Positions 50,642 to 59,407 of a DNA stretch of 64,000 nucleotides are shown here, one piece after another. The stretch is taken from the NCBI RefSeq assembly GCF_006547065.1, contig NZ_CP041243.1, positions 124,001 through 188,000 of the forward strand, in the 5' to 3' direction. The stretch's first letter is position 1, and every line of letters starts with the position of its first letter. The position numbers were made by a program, and so were the translations under genes. The notes below the pieces were generated by a model. It ran no database searches and was not told the origin of the DNA. It saw only the letters and a list, made by a program, of their open reading frames with translations. Source of the stretch: Brevundimonas sp. M20 (GTDB lineage: Bacteria; Pseudomonadota; Alphaproteobacteria; Caulobacterales; Caulobacteraceae).

Positions 50642-50666
50642 AACGCTGGATAAGCTGGGCGGTTCC
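50642..50666 (-). promoter_or_regulatory. EcfG-type (general stress) promoter, perfect consensus match
   Basis: On the minus strand GGAAC at 50666-50662 and CGTT at 50645-50642 are 16 bases apart, exactly the alphaproteobacterial EcfG consensus GGAAC-N16/17-CGTT. The start codon of the Gly-zipper lipoprotein is 40 bases downstream. Confidence 0.72.
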
Positions 50667-50762
50667 TCAGCCTATAATCAGGGTTAAGCCTGTACTAGGC
50701 TTGCCCCGGACGGTCGCGGAGGGCGGCGGTCGGGGTTTTTTGGATGCAGACGGGGGTTGCGT

Positions 50763-51107
50763 ATGCGTTTTTCTGAACCGGTTCGCATGGCGAACGATGG
50801 GGATCACAGTCCGGTGTGGGCGCGCACGAAGCGCCGTCGCGGCGGCGCCAATCCGATTGTCGGTGTGCTTGTGACCCTGCTGGCGGTGTTCGGCGTCCTG
50901 ACGGCCGTGCTGGGCATCAAGGAGCGGTCCCTGGCGGAGGGCGGCGCGATCATGGACGGCTGGATCGCCGCCGGTGTCGCCACGGTCAAGGGCGAGGCGC
51001 CAAGGGTCGCGGACGAGGCGGTCGATACGGCGGGCGATGCGGCCGACAAGGCGGGCAATGCGGTTCAGGCCGGCGCCGCCGCCGCGACGGAAGAGCTCAA
51101 GAAGTAG
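50763..51107 (+). CDS. Single-pass membrane protein with basic N-terminus and Ala-rich tail
   Basis: The 114-residue product has a cytoplasmic N-terminus with RTKRRRGGAN, a membrane helix at about 32-52 (PIVGVLVTLLAVFGVLTAVLG), and an acidic helical tail with repeated AxxAxDxA (VADEAVDTAGDAADKAGNAVQAGAAAATEELKK). It is too small for a known domain. GGGGG lies seven bases before the ATG; an in-frame TTG six bases earlier is less likely. The next gene starts 51 bases later on the same strand. Confidence 0.65.
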   Translation: MRFSEPVRMANDGDHSPVWARTKRRRGGANPIVGVLVTLLAVFGVLTAVLGIKERSLAEGGAIMDGWIAAGVATVKGEAPRVADEAVDTAGDAADKAGNAVQAGAAAATEELKK

Positions 51108-51157
51108 GCCCCGATGGAAGCGCCGGAACCCTCGCACGAGCGGGGCGTTCGGCCCCC

Positions 51158-52129
51158 ATGGGCGATGCAACGGTCAAGGTTGATGGAACGGCGGCCGTGA
51201 CTTCGGGCGCGGCCGCGGAGACGCATGCGCTCACGCCGCATGTGGGGATCACGCGGGTCATAATGCTGATCAACCCCTTGTCCGGCAGCGTCGGGCCACG
51301 GGCGGTGGTTGAGGCGGAGACCATACTTGCGGACTACGGGTGCGAGGCCTCCGTTGTGGCGCTGGAGGGTGGTCAGTTCGATGAACAGATCAGCGCGGCG
51401 CTGGAGGCCAAGCCGGACGTCCTGTTCGTGCTGGCGGGAGACGGCACAGCGGGAACGATCGCCTCGCGCGCCGGGCCTGAAGGCCCCTTGGTCGCCCCCT
51501 TGCCGGGCGGCACCATGAACATGCTGCCCAAGGCGCTTTACGGCACCGGCGACTGGAAGCTGGCTCTGCGCCGCGCGCTGGAGGAAGGAGCGCAGCAGCC
51601 GGTCGCGGGCGGCGAGGTGACTGACGGCGATTTCACCCAGTCCTTCTATTGCGCGGCCATATTCGGCTCTCCGGCCCTGTGGGCGCCAGCGCGGGAGGCG
51701 ATGCGAACAGGCAAGATCAAGCTGGCCTTCGCCCACGCTCGCCGCGCGCTGAGGCGGGCGTTCAGCGGGCGGCTGAGGTTCTCACTGGACGGTCGCAAGG
51801 AACGGCGGGCGGAGGCGCTGGTTCTGATCAGTCCGATGATTTCCCGCGCGATGGAGGAGAACACCGGGTTGGAAGCTGCAGCGATGAACCCGAGCGATGC
51901 GATGGAAGCCTTCCGTCTGGCCGCGCACGCCGTGATGGATGACTGGCGGCAGGACCCGGCGGTGACGACGCGCTCCACCCAGAGGGTCGCCATCGTTGCT
52001 CGCTCTCGCATCCCGGCGGTGATCGACGGCGAGCCGACGCAACTGCATCACAAGGCCAAGGTTCGTTTCATCCGCGAGGCTTTCCGGGCGCTGGCCCCGA
52101 TCCCTCCGGCGGCGGAGGATGCCGTCTAG
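51158..52129 (+). CDS. Diacylglycerol kinase-like lipid kinase
   Basis: The 323-residue protein has the DAGK catalytic fold: NPLSGSVGPRAVVEAE (nucleotide-binding loop), VLAGDGTAGTIAS (the family GGDGT motif with Ala in place of the first Gly), and PLPGGTMNMLPKALYG. The usual C-terminal strand domain follows. It probably phosphorylates diacylglycerol or a related lipid in membrane turnover. The ATG at 51158 lies after an open frame that starts within the previous gene. Its stop overlaps the next gene by one base. Confidence 0.85.
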   Translation: MGDATVKVDGTAAVTSGAAAETHALTPHVGITRVIMLINPLSGSVGPRAVVEAETILADYGCEASVVALEGGQFDEQISAALEAKPDVLFVLAGDGTAGTIASRAGPEGPLVAPLPGGTMNMLPKALYGTGDWKLALRRALEEGAQQPVAGGEVTDGDFTQSFYCAAIFGSPALWAPAREAMRTGKIKLAFAHARRALRRAFSGRLRFSLDGRKERRAEALVLISPMISRAMEENTGLEAAAMNPSDAMEAFRLAAHAVMDDWRQDPAVTTRSTQRVAIVARSRIPAVIDGEPTQLHHKAKVRFIREAFRALAPIPPAAEDAV

Positions 52130-52980
52130 TGGGGCGCATCCTCCAGTTCTCGGACATCCATTTCGGGTGCGAACACAAGCGTGCCTGTTCTGCGGCGCTG
52201 GATTATGCGCATGCCAATCCTTCGAACCTGGTCCTGATCACCGGAGACATCACGCAGCAGGGCTTTCCGGATGAGTTCGCGGCGGCCGGGGACTGGATCC
52301 GGCGGATGCCGGACCCGCAGTTCGTCATCGTCGGCAATCACGACGTGCCCTACTGGAGTCTGGCCGCGCGCCTGTTCCACCCGTGGAAGGCTTTTGAACG
52401 CGCGACGGGGCATCCGGCGCACGATCACCAGTTTCTGAGCCCCGAGCTGATGGTGCGGGGTGTGGTTACGGCGCGAGGCTGGCAGGCGCGGCCGAACTGG
52501 TCGAAAGGCGTCATAGATCTGGATCAGACCCGAAAGGCGGCCGAGGCCCTGCGGCAGGCGCCGGTCGGGGCGCTGAGGGTGCTGGCCTGTCACCATCCGC
52601 TGGTCGAGATGATCGGCACGCCGATGACGGGGGACGTGAAACGCGGCGACGAGGCGGCCCTGATCTTCGCCGAGGCCGGGGTCGACATCATCACGACGGG
52701 GCATGTGCATGTTCCCTTCGCCCTGCCGATCCAGCTCGGCGATCATTGCTCCTATGCGATCGGCTGCGGGACGCTGTCCCACCGCGAGCGAGGGACGCCG
52801 CCCAGCTTCAACCGGATCGACTGGGACAAGCGGGAGATCACAGTGACGGCCGTGGCCTGGACCGGCGAGCGGTTCGAGGACACGCAGGTCTGGCGTCTGC
52901 CGCGCCGTCAGGACACGCGCAAACCCGCCACCGCGCCGGATCCCAATGTGCCGGGGGAACGCGAGGCGGCGGCGGTCTGA
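52129..52980 (+). CDS. Calcineurin-like metallophosphoesterase
   Basis: The 283-residue enzyme has a complete metal site: DIHFG (Asp-x-His), GDITQQG, GNHD, CHHPL and TGHVHVP. This is the cyclic-nucleotide or general phosphoesterase pattern. The GTG start overlaps the preceding stop (TAGTG), so it is coupled to the lipid kinase gene. Specificity is unknown; a role in lipid or nucleotide hydrolysis next to a DAGK-like gene is plausible. Confidence 0.88.
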   Translation: MGRILQFSDIHFGCEHKRACSAALDYAHANPSNLVLITGDITQQGFPDEFAAAGDWIRRMPDPQFVIVGNHDVPYWSLAARLFHPWKAFERATGHPAHDHQFLSPELMVRGVVTARGWQARPNWSKGVIDLDQTRKAAEALRQAPVGALRVLACHHPLVEMIGTPMTGDVKRGDEAALIFAEAGVDIITTGHVHVPFALPIQLGDHCSYAIGCGTLSHRERGTPPSFNRIDWDKREITVTAVAWTGERFEDTQVWRLPRRQDTRKPATAPDPNVPGEREAAAV

Positions 52981-53018
52981 GGTTGCCACGACGTCCGAAC
53001 CGCGCTTGAGGTCGGCGA

Positions 53019-54242
53019 ATGAAAATCGTCCATGTGATCGGCGCCGGGCCTGCGGGCCTGATGGCTGCGGAACGGCTGGCCGGCGGCGGCGTGCGCGTGG
53101 TTGTGCATGAAGCCATGCCGTCCGTGGCGCGCAAATTCCTGATGGCGGGGCGGGGCGGACTGAACCTGACCCATTCGGAGCCCATGGAAGGCTTCCTGTC
53201 GCGCTATGGTGAGGCGACGACGGTCGTCTCCGGATGGCTGGAGCGTTTTTCGCCCACGCGTCTGATCGGCTGGGTCGAGGGGTTGGGACAGCCGGCCTTC
53301 ACCGGATCATCAGGCCGTATCTTCCCCAAGGCGATGAAGGCTTCGCCCCTCTTGCGCGCCTGGTTGTGGCGACTGGCGGATTTGGGTGTGGAAGTCCGGA
53401 CCCGGTCGCGTTGGGTCGGTCGCCGGGACGGCGGCTGGGTCTTCGCCGGGCCGAATGGTGAAACCATTGAAAAGGCCGACGCCGTCGTTCTGGCCTTGGG
53501 CGGCGCCAGTTGGCCGCGTCTGGGGTCCGATGGGGCGTGGACGGAAGAACTGCGGGGCGCCGGGGTCGAGGTGGCGCAGTTCAAGCCGTCCAACGTCGGC
53601 TTCGACGTGGCGTGGAGCGAGGTGCTGATCGAGCGGTTCGCGGGCGAGCCGCTGAAGACCATCGGCCTGAGCCACGGGGGGCAGTCGGTGCGCGGCGATC
53701 TGATGCTGACCCGATACGGGCTGGAGGGCGGCGCGGTCTATGCCCTGTCGGCGGCGCTGCGAGATGCGATCCAGCGCGACGGATCGGCGGAGCTGGTGGT
53801 GGACCTGCGGCCCGATCTGTCCATTGAGGCGATGGCGGGTCGACTGACGAAGCCGCGCGGCAAGGACAGCGTCACCAATTGGCTGCGCAAGGCGGGCGGC
53901 CTTTCTCCTGCCGCGGTCGGCCTGCTGCGGGAAATCCCCGGCGCGATCCCCGAAGGCGCCGACAAACTGGCCCGGCGGATCAAGGCGGTGCGCCTGACCC
54001 TGAAAGGGGTGCAGGGACTTGAGCGGGCTATCTCGTCCGCCGGTGGGGTAAAGCTGGATCAGGTCACGGATGATCTGATGTTGAAGGCTCTGCCGGGTGT
54101 CTTCGTCGCCGGCGAAATGCTGGATTGGGAGGCGCCGACCGGCGGTTATCTTCTGCAGGCCAGCTTCGCCTCGGGTGTCGTGGCGGCGGAAGGCGTGCTG
54201 GACTGGCTGGGTCTGGCCGGGCAGGGTGCCACGCCGTCCTGA
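53019..54242 (+). CDS. FAD-dependent oxidoreductase, BaiN/RdsA type (TIGR03862-like)
   Basis: The 407-residue protein opens with the dinucleotide-binding IGAGPAGLMAAERLA and RGGLNLTHSE, the mark of this flavoprotein family (HI0933/BaiN-like). A second FAD-contact region has the TGGYLLQASFASGVVAAEG end. The physiological substrate is unknown, although BaiN relatives act on bile acids and others reduce quinones or act in tRNA modification. It starts 38 bases after the phosphoesterase stop, and the M28 peptidase starts 17 bases downstream. Confidence 0.85.
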   Translation: MKIVHVIGAGPAGLMAAERLAGGGVRVVVHEAMPSVARKFLMAGRGGLNLTHSEPMEGFLSRYGEATTVVSGWLERFSPTRLIGWVEGLGQPAFTGSSGRIFPKAMKASPLLRAWLWRLADLGVEVRTRSRWVGRRDGGWVFAGPNGETIEKADAVVLALGGASWPRLGSDGAWTEELRGAGVEVAQFKPSNVGFDVAWSEVLIERFAGEPLKTIGLSHGGQSVRGDLMLTRYGLEGGAVYALSAALRDAIQRDGSAELVVDLRPDLSIEAMAGRLTKPRGKDSVTNWLRKAGGLSPAAVGLLREIPGAIPEGADKLARRIKAVRLTLKGVQGLERAISSAGGVKLDQVTDDLMLKALPGVFVAGEMLDWEAPTGGYLLQASFASGVVAAEGVLDWLGLAGQGATPS

Positions 54243-54259
54243 CTGTCCGGAGTAGAGCC

Positions 54260-55891
54260 ATGCGCCTGAAATCGATCCTCGTTTCGACCACGGCGCTGCT
54301 CTGTCTCGCGGGCGCCGCTCACGCGCAGCAGGCCGATCCGGCCCGGCTGAATGAGCACACCCGCGTTCTGGCCTCGGATGAGTTCGAGGGACGGGGCGTC
54401 GCCACTCCGGGCGAGCAGAAGACCGTCGACTATGTGGTCAGCCGGTTTCAGGCGTTGGGCCTCGAACCCGGCGGGCCGGATGGTCAGTGGGTGCAGGTCG
54501 CCCATCTGAGCCGGACACAGCAAGCCGGCCCGGCGACCATCACCGCTACCGTGAACGGGCAGGTGCGCACGCTGGAGCGTGGGCCGCAGATTCTCGTGGC
54601 CAGCGACCGTCCGGTGGATCGCATCACCCTGACCGACGTGCCGGTGGTCTTCGCCGGTTACGGCGTCGATGCGCCCGAGAAGGGCTGGGACGACTTCAAG
54701 GACGTGGATGTGCGGGGCAAGATCATCCTCGTCATCGTCAATGACCCGGACTTCGGCGCGCCCGAGGGACATCCGGTGGCCGGGCGGTTCGACGGCAACG
54801 CCATGACCTTCTACGGCCGCTGGACCTACAAATTCCAGGAGGCGGCCCGGCAGGGCGCGGCTGGGGTGCTGGTGATCCACGACACCGCGGGCGCCGGTTA
54901 CGGCTGGAGCGTTCTGGAAGGATCCTCGACCGCGCCGGACTTCGACATCGTGCGTGCGAACTGGGAGGCCGAGCGCGTTCCGGCGCAGGGCTGGATCCAG
55001 GGCGATGTGGCCGAGCAACTGATCCGCGACGCGGGCCTCGACTACGCCCGATTGCGCTATCAGGCCCGCAGCGAGGCCTTCCTTCCGGTGGAGTTGCCGG
55101 GCGTGACGATGTCGATGGATTTCGGCCAGACCCACGCGACCATCGAGAGCCGTAACATTCTGGCCCGTATTCCGGGTTCGGAGCATCCGGACGAGACGGT
55201 GCTGTATGGCGCCCACTGGGACGCCTATGGCCGGGCCACGCCGCAGAACGGCGACGACATCTATAACGGCGCCGTGGACAATGCGACGGGCGTGGCGGCG
55301 ATGATCGAGCTGGCCCGGATGTTCAAGGCGGGAACACCGCCGGAACGGTCGGTCGTGTTCGCCGCGTGGACCGCCGAGGAGGCGGGGCTGCTGGGGGCGG
55401 AATACTACGCCGCCAACCCGGTCTGGCCGCTGGAGACGACCGTCGCCAACATCAATATGGACAGCTTCCTGCCCGGCACCGAGGTCTCGCCCGAGGTCGT
55501 GGTCATCGGCGCCGGCAAGAGCGAGACGGATCGCTGGGTAGAGCGTCGCGCCACCGAACAGGGGCGTCGCCTGATCCCCGACCCGGCGCCTCAGGCGGGC
55601 GGCTTCTACCGCTCGGACCACTTCCCGCTGGCCAAGATGGGCGTGCCTGCGGTGTTCGCGGCCGCCGGTTTCACCGGGCACAACGCGGCCAGCCGCGACT
55701 ACGTCCAGAACCGCTATCACAAGCCCTCGGACGAATGGACGCCCGACTGGGTGATGGACGCCGCCGCCGTGGACGTGAACCTGCTTTACGCCGTGGGTCG
55801 CGATCTGGCTGATAGCCGGGAGTGGCCGCAGTGGAATGAGGGCGCCGAGTTCGAGGCGGCCCGGGCGGCGTCGGCCGACCGGCGGCGGTGA
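54260..55891 (+). CDS. Exported M28-family metallopeptidase
   Basis: The 543-residue protein has a signal peptide (MRLKSILVSTTALLCLAGAAHA), a PA-domain-like insertion (VVFAGYGVDAPEKGWDDFKDVDVRGKIIL), and an M28 zinc domain. Visible ligand and catalytic motifs are GAHWDAYG (His-x-Asp), DNATGVAAMIELA (bridging Asp), TAEEAGLLG (catalytic Glu pair), NMDS and a late His in YRSDHFPLAKMG. It is a periplasmic or secreted aminopeptidase. The ATG at 54260 has GGAGTAGA upstream; the frame extends into the oxidoreductase gene. Confidence 0.9.
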   Translation: MRLKSILVSTTALLCLAGAAHAQQADPARLNEHTRVLASDEFEGRGVATPGEQKTVDYVVSRFQALGLEPGGPDGQWVQVAHLSRTQQAGPATITATVNGQVRTLERGPQILVASDRPVDRITLTDVPVVFAGYGVDAPEKGWDDFKDVDVRGKIILVIVNDPDFGAPEGHPVAGRFDGNAMTFYGRWTYKFQEAARQGAAGVLVIHDTAGAGYGWSVLEGSSTAPDFDIVRANWEAERVPAQGWIQGDVAEQLIRDAGLDYARLRYQARSEAFLPVELPGVTMSMDFGQTHATIESRNILARIPGSEHPDETVLYGAHWDAYGRATPQNGDDIYNGAVDNATGVAAMIELARMFKAGTPPERSVVFAAWTAEEAGLLGAEYYAANPVWPLETTVANINMDSFLPGTEVSPEVVVIGAGKSETDRWVERRATEQGRRLIPDPAPQAGGFYRSDHFPLAKMGVPAVFAAAGFTGHNAASRDYVQNRYHKPSDEWTPDWVMDAAAVDVNLLYAVGRDLADSREWPQWNEGAEFEAARAASADRRR

Positions 55892-55923
55892 CAGCGGCGT
55901 GTCTGGCGGCTAGATCCCCCTCC

Positions 55924-57060
55924 ATGACCTCCCTCCCCGACATCCAAGGCATCTGCCCTGCCGCCTTCGCCGCCGTGAAGGACGCCTTCGCCGCCAATTT
56001 CAATGACGCGCCCGAAGGGCTGAACGAACAGGGCGCGCGGTTCAGCGTCCGCATGGGCGGCGAGACGGTCATCGACCTGTGGGGCGGTTCGGCTGATGCG
56101 GCGGGGACGATCCCGTTCGGCGAGCGGACCCTGACCCCGGTGTTCTCGACCGGCAAGGCGGTGATGGCCCTGCTGATCGCCACCTGCGTCGAGCGTGGTC
56201 TGATGGACTATGAGGCGACCGTGGCCAGCTACTGGCCGGCCTTCGGTCAGGCGGGCAAGGACCGGATCACCGTCGCCCAGATGATGAGCCATCAGGCGGG
56301 TCTGCCGGGCTTTGATACGCCCGAGGATCCGGCCATCTGGTTCGACCGCGAGGCGACCTTGGCCCGGCTGTGCGCCCAGACGCCGATGTGGGCGCCGGGC
56401 ACGGCCTCGGGCTATAGCCCCATCGTCATCGGCTATCTGGCGGGCGAGCTGTTCCGCATCGTCGATGGGCGGACCATGGGCACGGCCCTGCGGGAAGACT
56501 TCCCCGGTCTCGATCTGTGGATCGGCCTGCCGGAGGCCGAGCACGACCGCGTCGCCCAGATGCGCAAGCCGACCAAGGCCACCAGCCTCGGCGAGATCGA
56601 CGCGATCAAGAAGGCCGCCTTCCTCGACAAGGGCTCCTCGCCCGGCGGGCGCGGTTCGGCCGAGTGGCGGTCAATCGAGATCCCGTCCGCCAACCTGCAC
56701 GGCACGGCGCCCGATCTGGCGCGGATCGTCGGTGTTCTGGCGACCGGTGGTGAGTTCGAGGGACGGACGGTGCTGTCGCCGGAGGTGCTGGCAGCCGCGA
56801 CGCGCGAGCGTGTTCACGGGCAGGACCGGGTGCTGCCCTATGAGATGAGCTGGGCCGCCGGGTTCACCCGCAACTCGGGCCTCAACATCTTCGGGACCAA
56901 TCCGGACGCCGTGGGCCATTGCGGCTGGGGCGGTAGCTGCGCCTTCGCCGATCCGGCGAGGGGGCTGTCGGCGGCCTATGTCATGACCCGGCAGTCGCCG
57001 CATCTCATTGGCGACCCGAGGGCGCAGCGGCTGATCGGAGCGCTGTACGGGGCGCTTTGA
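55924..57060 (+). CDS. Serine hydrolase, beta-lactamase/EstB fold (cytoplasmic)
   Basis: The 378-residue protein has no signal peptide. It has the Ser-x-x-Lys motif STGKAV, a Tyr-Ser-Pro motif (GYSPIV) at the Tyr position where classic enzymes have YxN, and a likely third box HCGWGG. This is the family VIII esterase (EstB) type, which hydrolyses esters and sometimes beta-lactams. The ATG at 55924 is 33 bases after the M28 stop and an in-frame start further upstream is not convincing. Substrate is unknown. Confidence 0.85.
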   Translation: MTSLPDIQGICPAAFAAVKDAFAANFNDAPEGLNEQGARFSVRMGGETVIDLWGGSADAAGTIPFGERTLTPVFSTGKAVMALLIATCVERGLMDYEATVASYWPAFGQAGKDRITVAQMMSHQAGLPGFDTPEDPAIWFDREATLARLCAQTPMWAPGTASGYSPIVIGYLAGELFRIVDGRTMGTALREDFPGLDLWIGLPEAEHDRVAQMRKPTKATSLGEIDAIKKAAFLDKGSSPGGRGSAEWRSIEIPSANLHGTAPDLARIVGVLATGGEFEGRTVLSPEVLAAATRERVHGQDRVLPYEMSWAAGFTRNSGLNIFGTNPDAVGHCGWGGSCAFADPARGLSAAYVMTRQSPHLIGDPRAQRLIGALYGAL

Positions 57061-57063
57061 AGG

Positions 57064-57171
57064 CGTGAAAGGTGATAGGTGAGTAGCGAGTAGAAAGGAT
57101 GGCGCCCAACCCGGCGCCGCAGCCCGGTTCCAGGCGGACTCGCCACTCACTTTTCACGACTCACTCGCCGC
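57064..57171. repeat. Intergenic inverted repeat with GTGAGTAGCGAGT units
   Basis: The left part reads GTGAGTAGCGAGTAG and the right part, on the opposite strand, GTGAGTGGCGAGT, with a GC-rich middle. The two arms pair imperfectly. It fills the gap between convergent genes and resembles short repeats of the form GTGAGTxGxGAGT seen between genes in related bacteria. Confidence 0.6.
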
Positions 57172-58110
57172 TTACCCTCCGACCGCCTCTTCCGCGCTGT
57201 TCTTCAGCGCCAGCCGGGCGGCGCGCTGACGCAGGAAGGCGGCGGCGGCGAACACGCCTGCGCCCGTCCAGATAAAGGCGAAGGAGGCGATCCGCAGACC
57301 CGTCAGCTGCTCGCCGGACCAGACGCCGATCACGAACTGGATTGTCGGCGCCAGAAACTGAATGAAGCCGATGGTCGACAGGGGCAGTCGGCGCGCTGAC
57401 CATGCGAACAGGGCCAGCGGCAGGACGGTCGCCGGACCGTTGGCGAGCGCCCAGGCCAGGTTGACGGGGCTGTCGAAGCCCGCACTGGCGCCGGTATGCA
57501 GCAGCCATACGATCCAGAGCAGGCCCAGCGGGGCCAGCAGCAGGCATTCGATGAACAGGCCCGCCTGCGCCTCGATGGGCACGCGTTTGCGGATCACGCC
57601 GTAGCTGGCGAACGAGATGGCCAGGGCGATGGAGATCCACGGCGGGCGGCCCAGAGCCAGCGCCTGCAGCAGAACGCCGACAGCCGCCATGCCGATGGCC
57701 ACCCAGCCCCATTTGTCGATCTTCTCGCGGAACAGCCACAGTCCGACGATCATGTTGAGCAGCGGGTTGATGTAGTAGCCGAGGCTGGCCTCCAGCGTGG
57801 CGTGATGGGTCGTCGCCCAGACGTACAGACCCCAGTTCACCGCGATCAGGGCCGTGGACAGCATCAGCCACAGCAAGGTCTTCGGCGAGCGGAACGCCGC
57901 CATGACCTGCTCGCCCTGTTTGGCCAGAACGACCAGAAGGCCCGCGACCAGAACCGCCCACAGGGCGCGGTGGGCGAGGATTTCGAAGGCATCGAAGCCG
58001 ATGGCGTGCTGGGCCATGAACAGCAGGGGCATCAGCCCCCACAGGGTGTAGCAGCCGAAAGCGGACAGCAGGGCGGGGCGGCTCGCGTCGGAGCCGGTGG
58101 CGGTGGTCAT
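57172..58110 (-). CDS. rarD: RarD-type EamA-family transporter (DMT superfamily)
   Basis: The 312-residue protein has about ten membrane segments and the RarD opening LLSAFGCYTLWGLMPLLFM, with EILAHRALWAVLVAGLLV and the WATTHHATLEASLGYYINPLLNMIVGLWLFREK block. RarD of E. coli is linked to chloramphenicol sensitivity, but transport substrate is unproved. The ATG at 58110 has GGAG six bases upstream; an ATG 12 bases earlier is an alternative. It is downstream of asd on the same strand, 40 bases away. Confidence 0.88.
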   Translation of the reverse strand: MTTATGSDASRPALLSAFGCYTLWGLMPLLFMAQHAIGFDAFEILAHRALWAVLVAGLLVVLAKQGEQVMAAFRSPKTLLWLMLSTALIAVNWGLYVWATTHHATLEASLGYYINPLLNMIVGLWLFREKIDKWGWVAIGMAAVGVLLQALALGRPPWISIALAISFASYGVIRKRVPIEAQAGLFIECLLLAPLGLLWIVWLLHTGASAGFDSPVNLAWALANGPATVLPLALFAWSARRLPLSTIGFIQFLAPTIQFVIGVWSGEQLTGLRIASFAFIWTGAGVFAAAAFLRQRAARLALKNSAEEAVGG

Positions 58111-58150
58111 GGGCTTCTCCATCGCCGGGGGAGCGGCGAGACGGAAAGTG

Positions 58151-59197
58151 TCAGACGTTCAGGGTGCGGTAGCCGGACGACGATTTGATCGTCCCGGTCT
58201 CGTCCAGCAGTTGGGCGATCTGGACAGCGTTCAGGGCGGCGCCCTTGCGCAGGTTGTCCGAGACGACCCAGAACGACAGGCCGTTCTCGACCGTGTGGTC
58301 CTTGCGGATGCGGCTGACGTAGACGGCGAACTCGCCCGCGGCGTCGACAGGCGTGATGTAGCCGTCGGCCTCGTGCTTATCGACGACCTGGACGCCCGGC
58401 GCGTCCCGCAGGACGGCGCGGGCCTCGTCCGGGGTGATCGGGCGGTCGAACTCGACCGTTACGGCCTCGGAATGGCCGACGAAGACCGGAACGCGGACGC
58501 AGGTGACGGTCAGCTTGATGTTCGGATCGAGCATCTTCTGCGTCTCCAGCCACATCTTGGCTTCTTCATCGGTATAGCCGTCGTCGCGGAACGAGCCGAT
58601 GAAGGGCAGGACGTTGAAGGCGATCTGCTTGGGGAATTTCTTCGGCGTGGCGTCGCCCAGACCGTAGATGGCCTTGGTCTGGTTCCACAGCTCGTCCATG
58701 CCTTCCTTTCCGGCGCCCGAGACGGACTGGTAGGTCGAGACGACGACGCGCTTGATCTTCGCCGCGTCGTGGAGCGGACGCAGGGCGGTGACCAGCTGGA
58801 TGGTCGAGCAGTTCGGGTTCGCGATGATGTTCTTCTTCGTCGCCAGCTTGATGTCGTCCGGGTTCACTTCCGGCACGATCAGCGGAACGTCCGGGTCCAT
58901 GCGCCAGGCGGAGGAGTTGTCGATCACGATCGGACCGGCCTTGCCGATCTTCTCGGACCATTCCTTCGACACGCCGCCTCCGGCTGACATCAGCACGATG
59001 TCGACCGTCGAGAAGTCGAACTGCTCAAGGTCCTGGCACTTCAGGGTGCGGTCGCCGAACGCGACCTCGACGCCCTTGGATTTTCGCGAGGCGACGGCGT
59101 GGATCTCGTCGACGGGGAAGTCGACCTCCTCGAGGATGTTCATCATCTCCCGACCGACATTGCCGGTGGCGCCCACGACGGCGACGCGATAGCCCAT
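58151..59197 (-). CDS. asd: Aspartate-semialdehyde dehydrogenase
   Basis: The 348-residue protein forms aspartate semialdehyde from aspartyl phosphate for lysine, threonine and methionine synthesis and for diaminopimelate in the cell wall. It has the NADP-binding AVVGATGNVGREMM, the catalytic Cys in IANPNCSTIQ, SAGGGVS, VVVSTYQSVSGAG, and a GHSEAVTVEF block. No riboswitch or attenuator is visible upstream. The upstream region, 59198-59407, carries a type B repeat. Confidence 0.96.
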   Translation of the reverse strand: MGYRVAVVGATGNVGREMMNILEEVDFPVDEIHAVASRKSKGVEVAFGDRTLKCQDLEQFDFSTVDIVLMSAGGGVSKEWSEKIGKAGPIVIDNSSAWRMDPDVPLIVPEVNPDDIKLATKKNIIANPNCSTIQLVTALRPLHDAAKIKRVVVSTYQSVSGAGKEGMDELWNQTKAIYGLGDATPKKFPKQIAFNVLPFIGSFRDDGYTDEEAKMWLETQKMLDPNIKLTVTCVRVPVFVGHSEAVTVEFDRPITPDEARAVLRDAPGVQVVDKHEADGYITPVDAAGEFAVYVSRIRKDHTVENGLSFWVVSDNLRKGAALNAVQIAQLLDETGTIKSSSGYRTLNV

Positions 59198-59215
59198 GGT
59201 GTTTTCCTTAGGACG

Positions 59216-59255
59216 CGCTGGCGGTCGCGATGCGGTCGCTCGCTGCCTGAGCGCG
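59216..59255 (+). repeat. Type B dispersed repeat upstream of asd
   Basis: CGGTCGCTCGCTGCCTGAGC at 59234-59253 matches the core of copies at 33362-33395 (terminase) and, inverted, at 62023-62054. The rest of the 210-base gap to zapE holds no gene; a palindrome CGCGGCCGCG is at 59293-59302. Confidence 0.65.
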
Positions 59256-59407
59256 AAAAAGTTTAGTCAAGCGAGCCTGCATGTAGTCTTTCGCGGCCGC
59301 GAAGCAATCGGTTTTGCAACCGCGCGCGGATGGTTCAGCCTGAGAACGACGCCCTTTCCCATACATCGCCCTTATGGGCGTGCTTTCCTCCTCGCCCCGG
59401 CAAGGCT

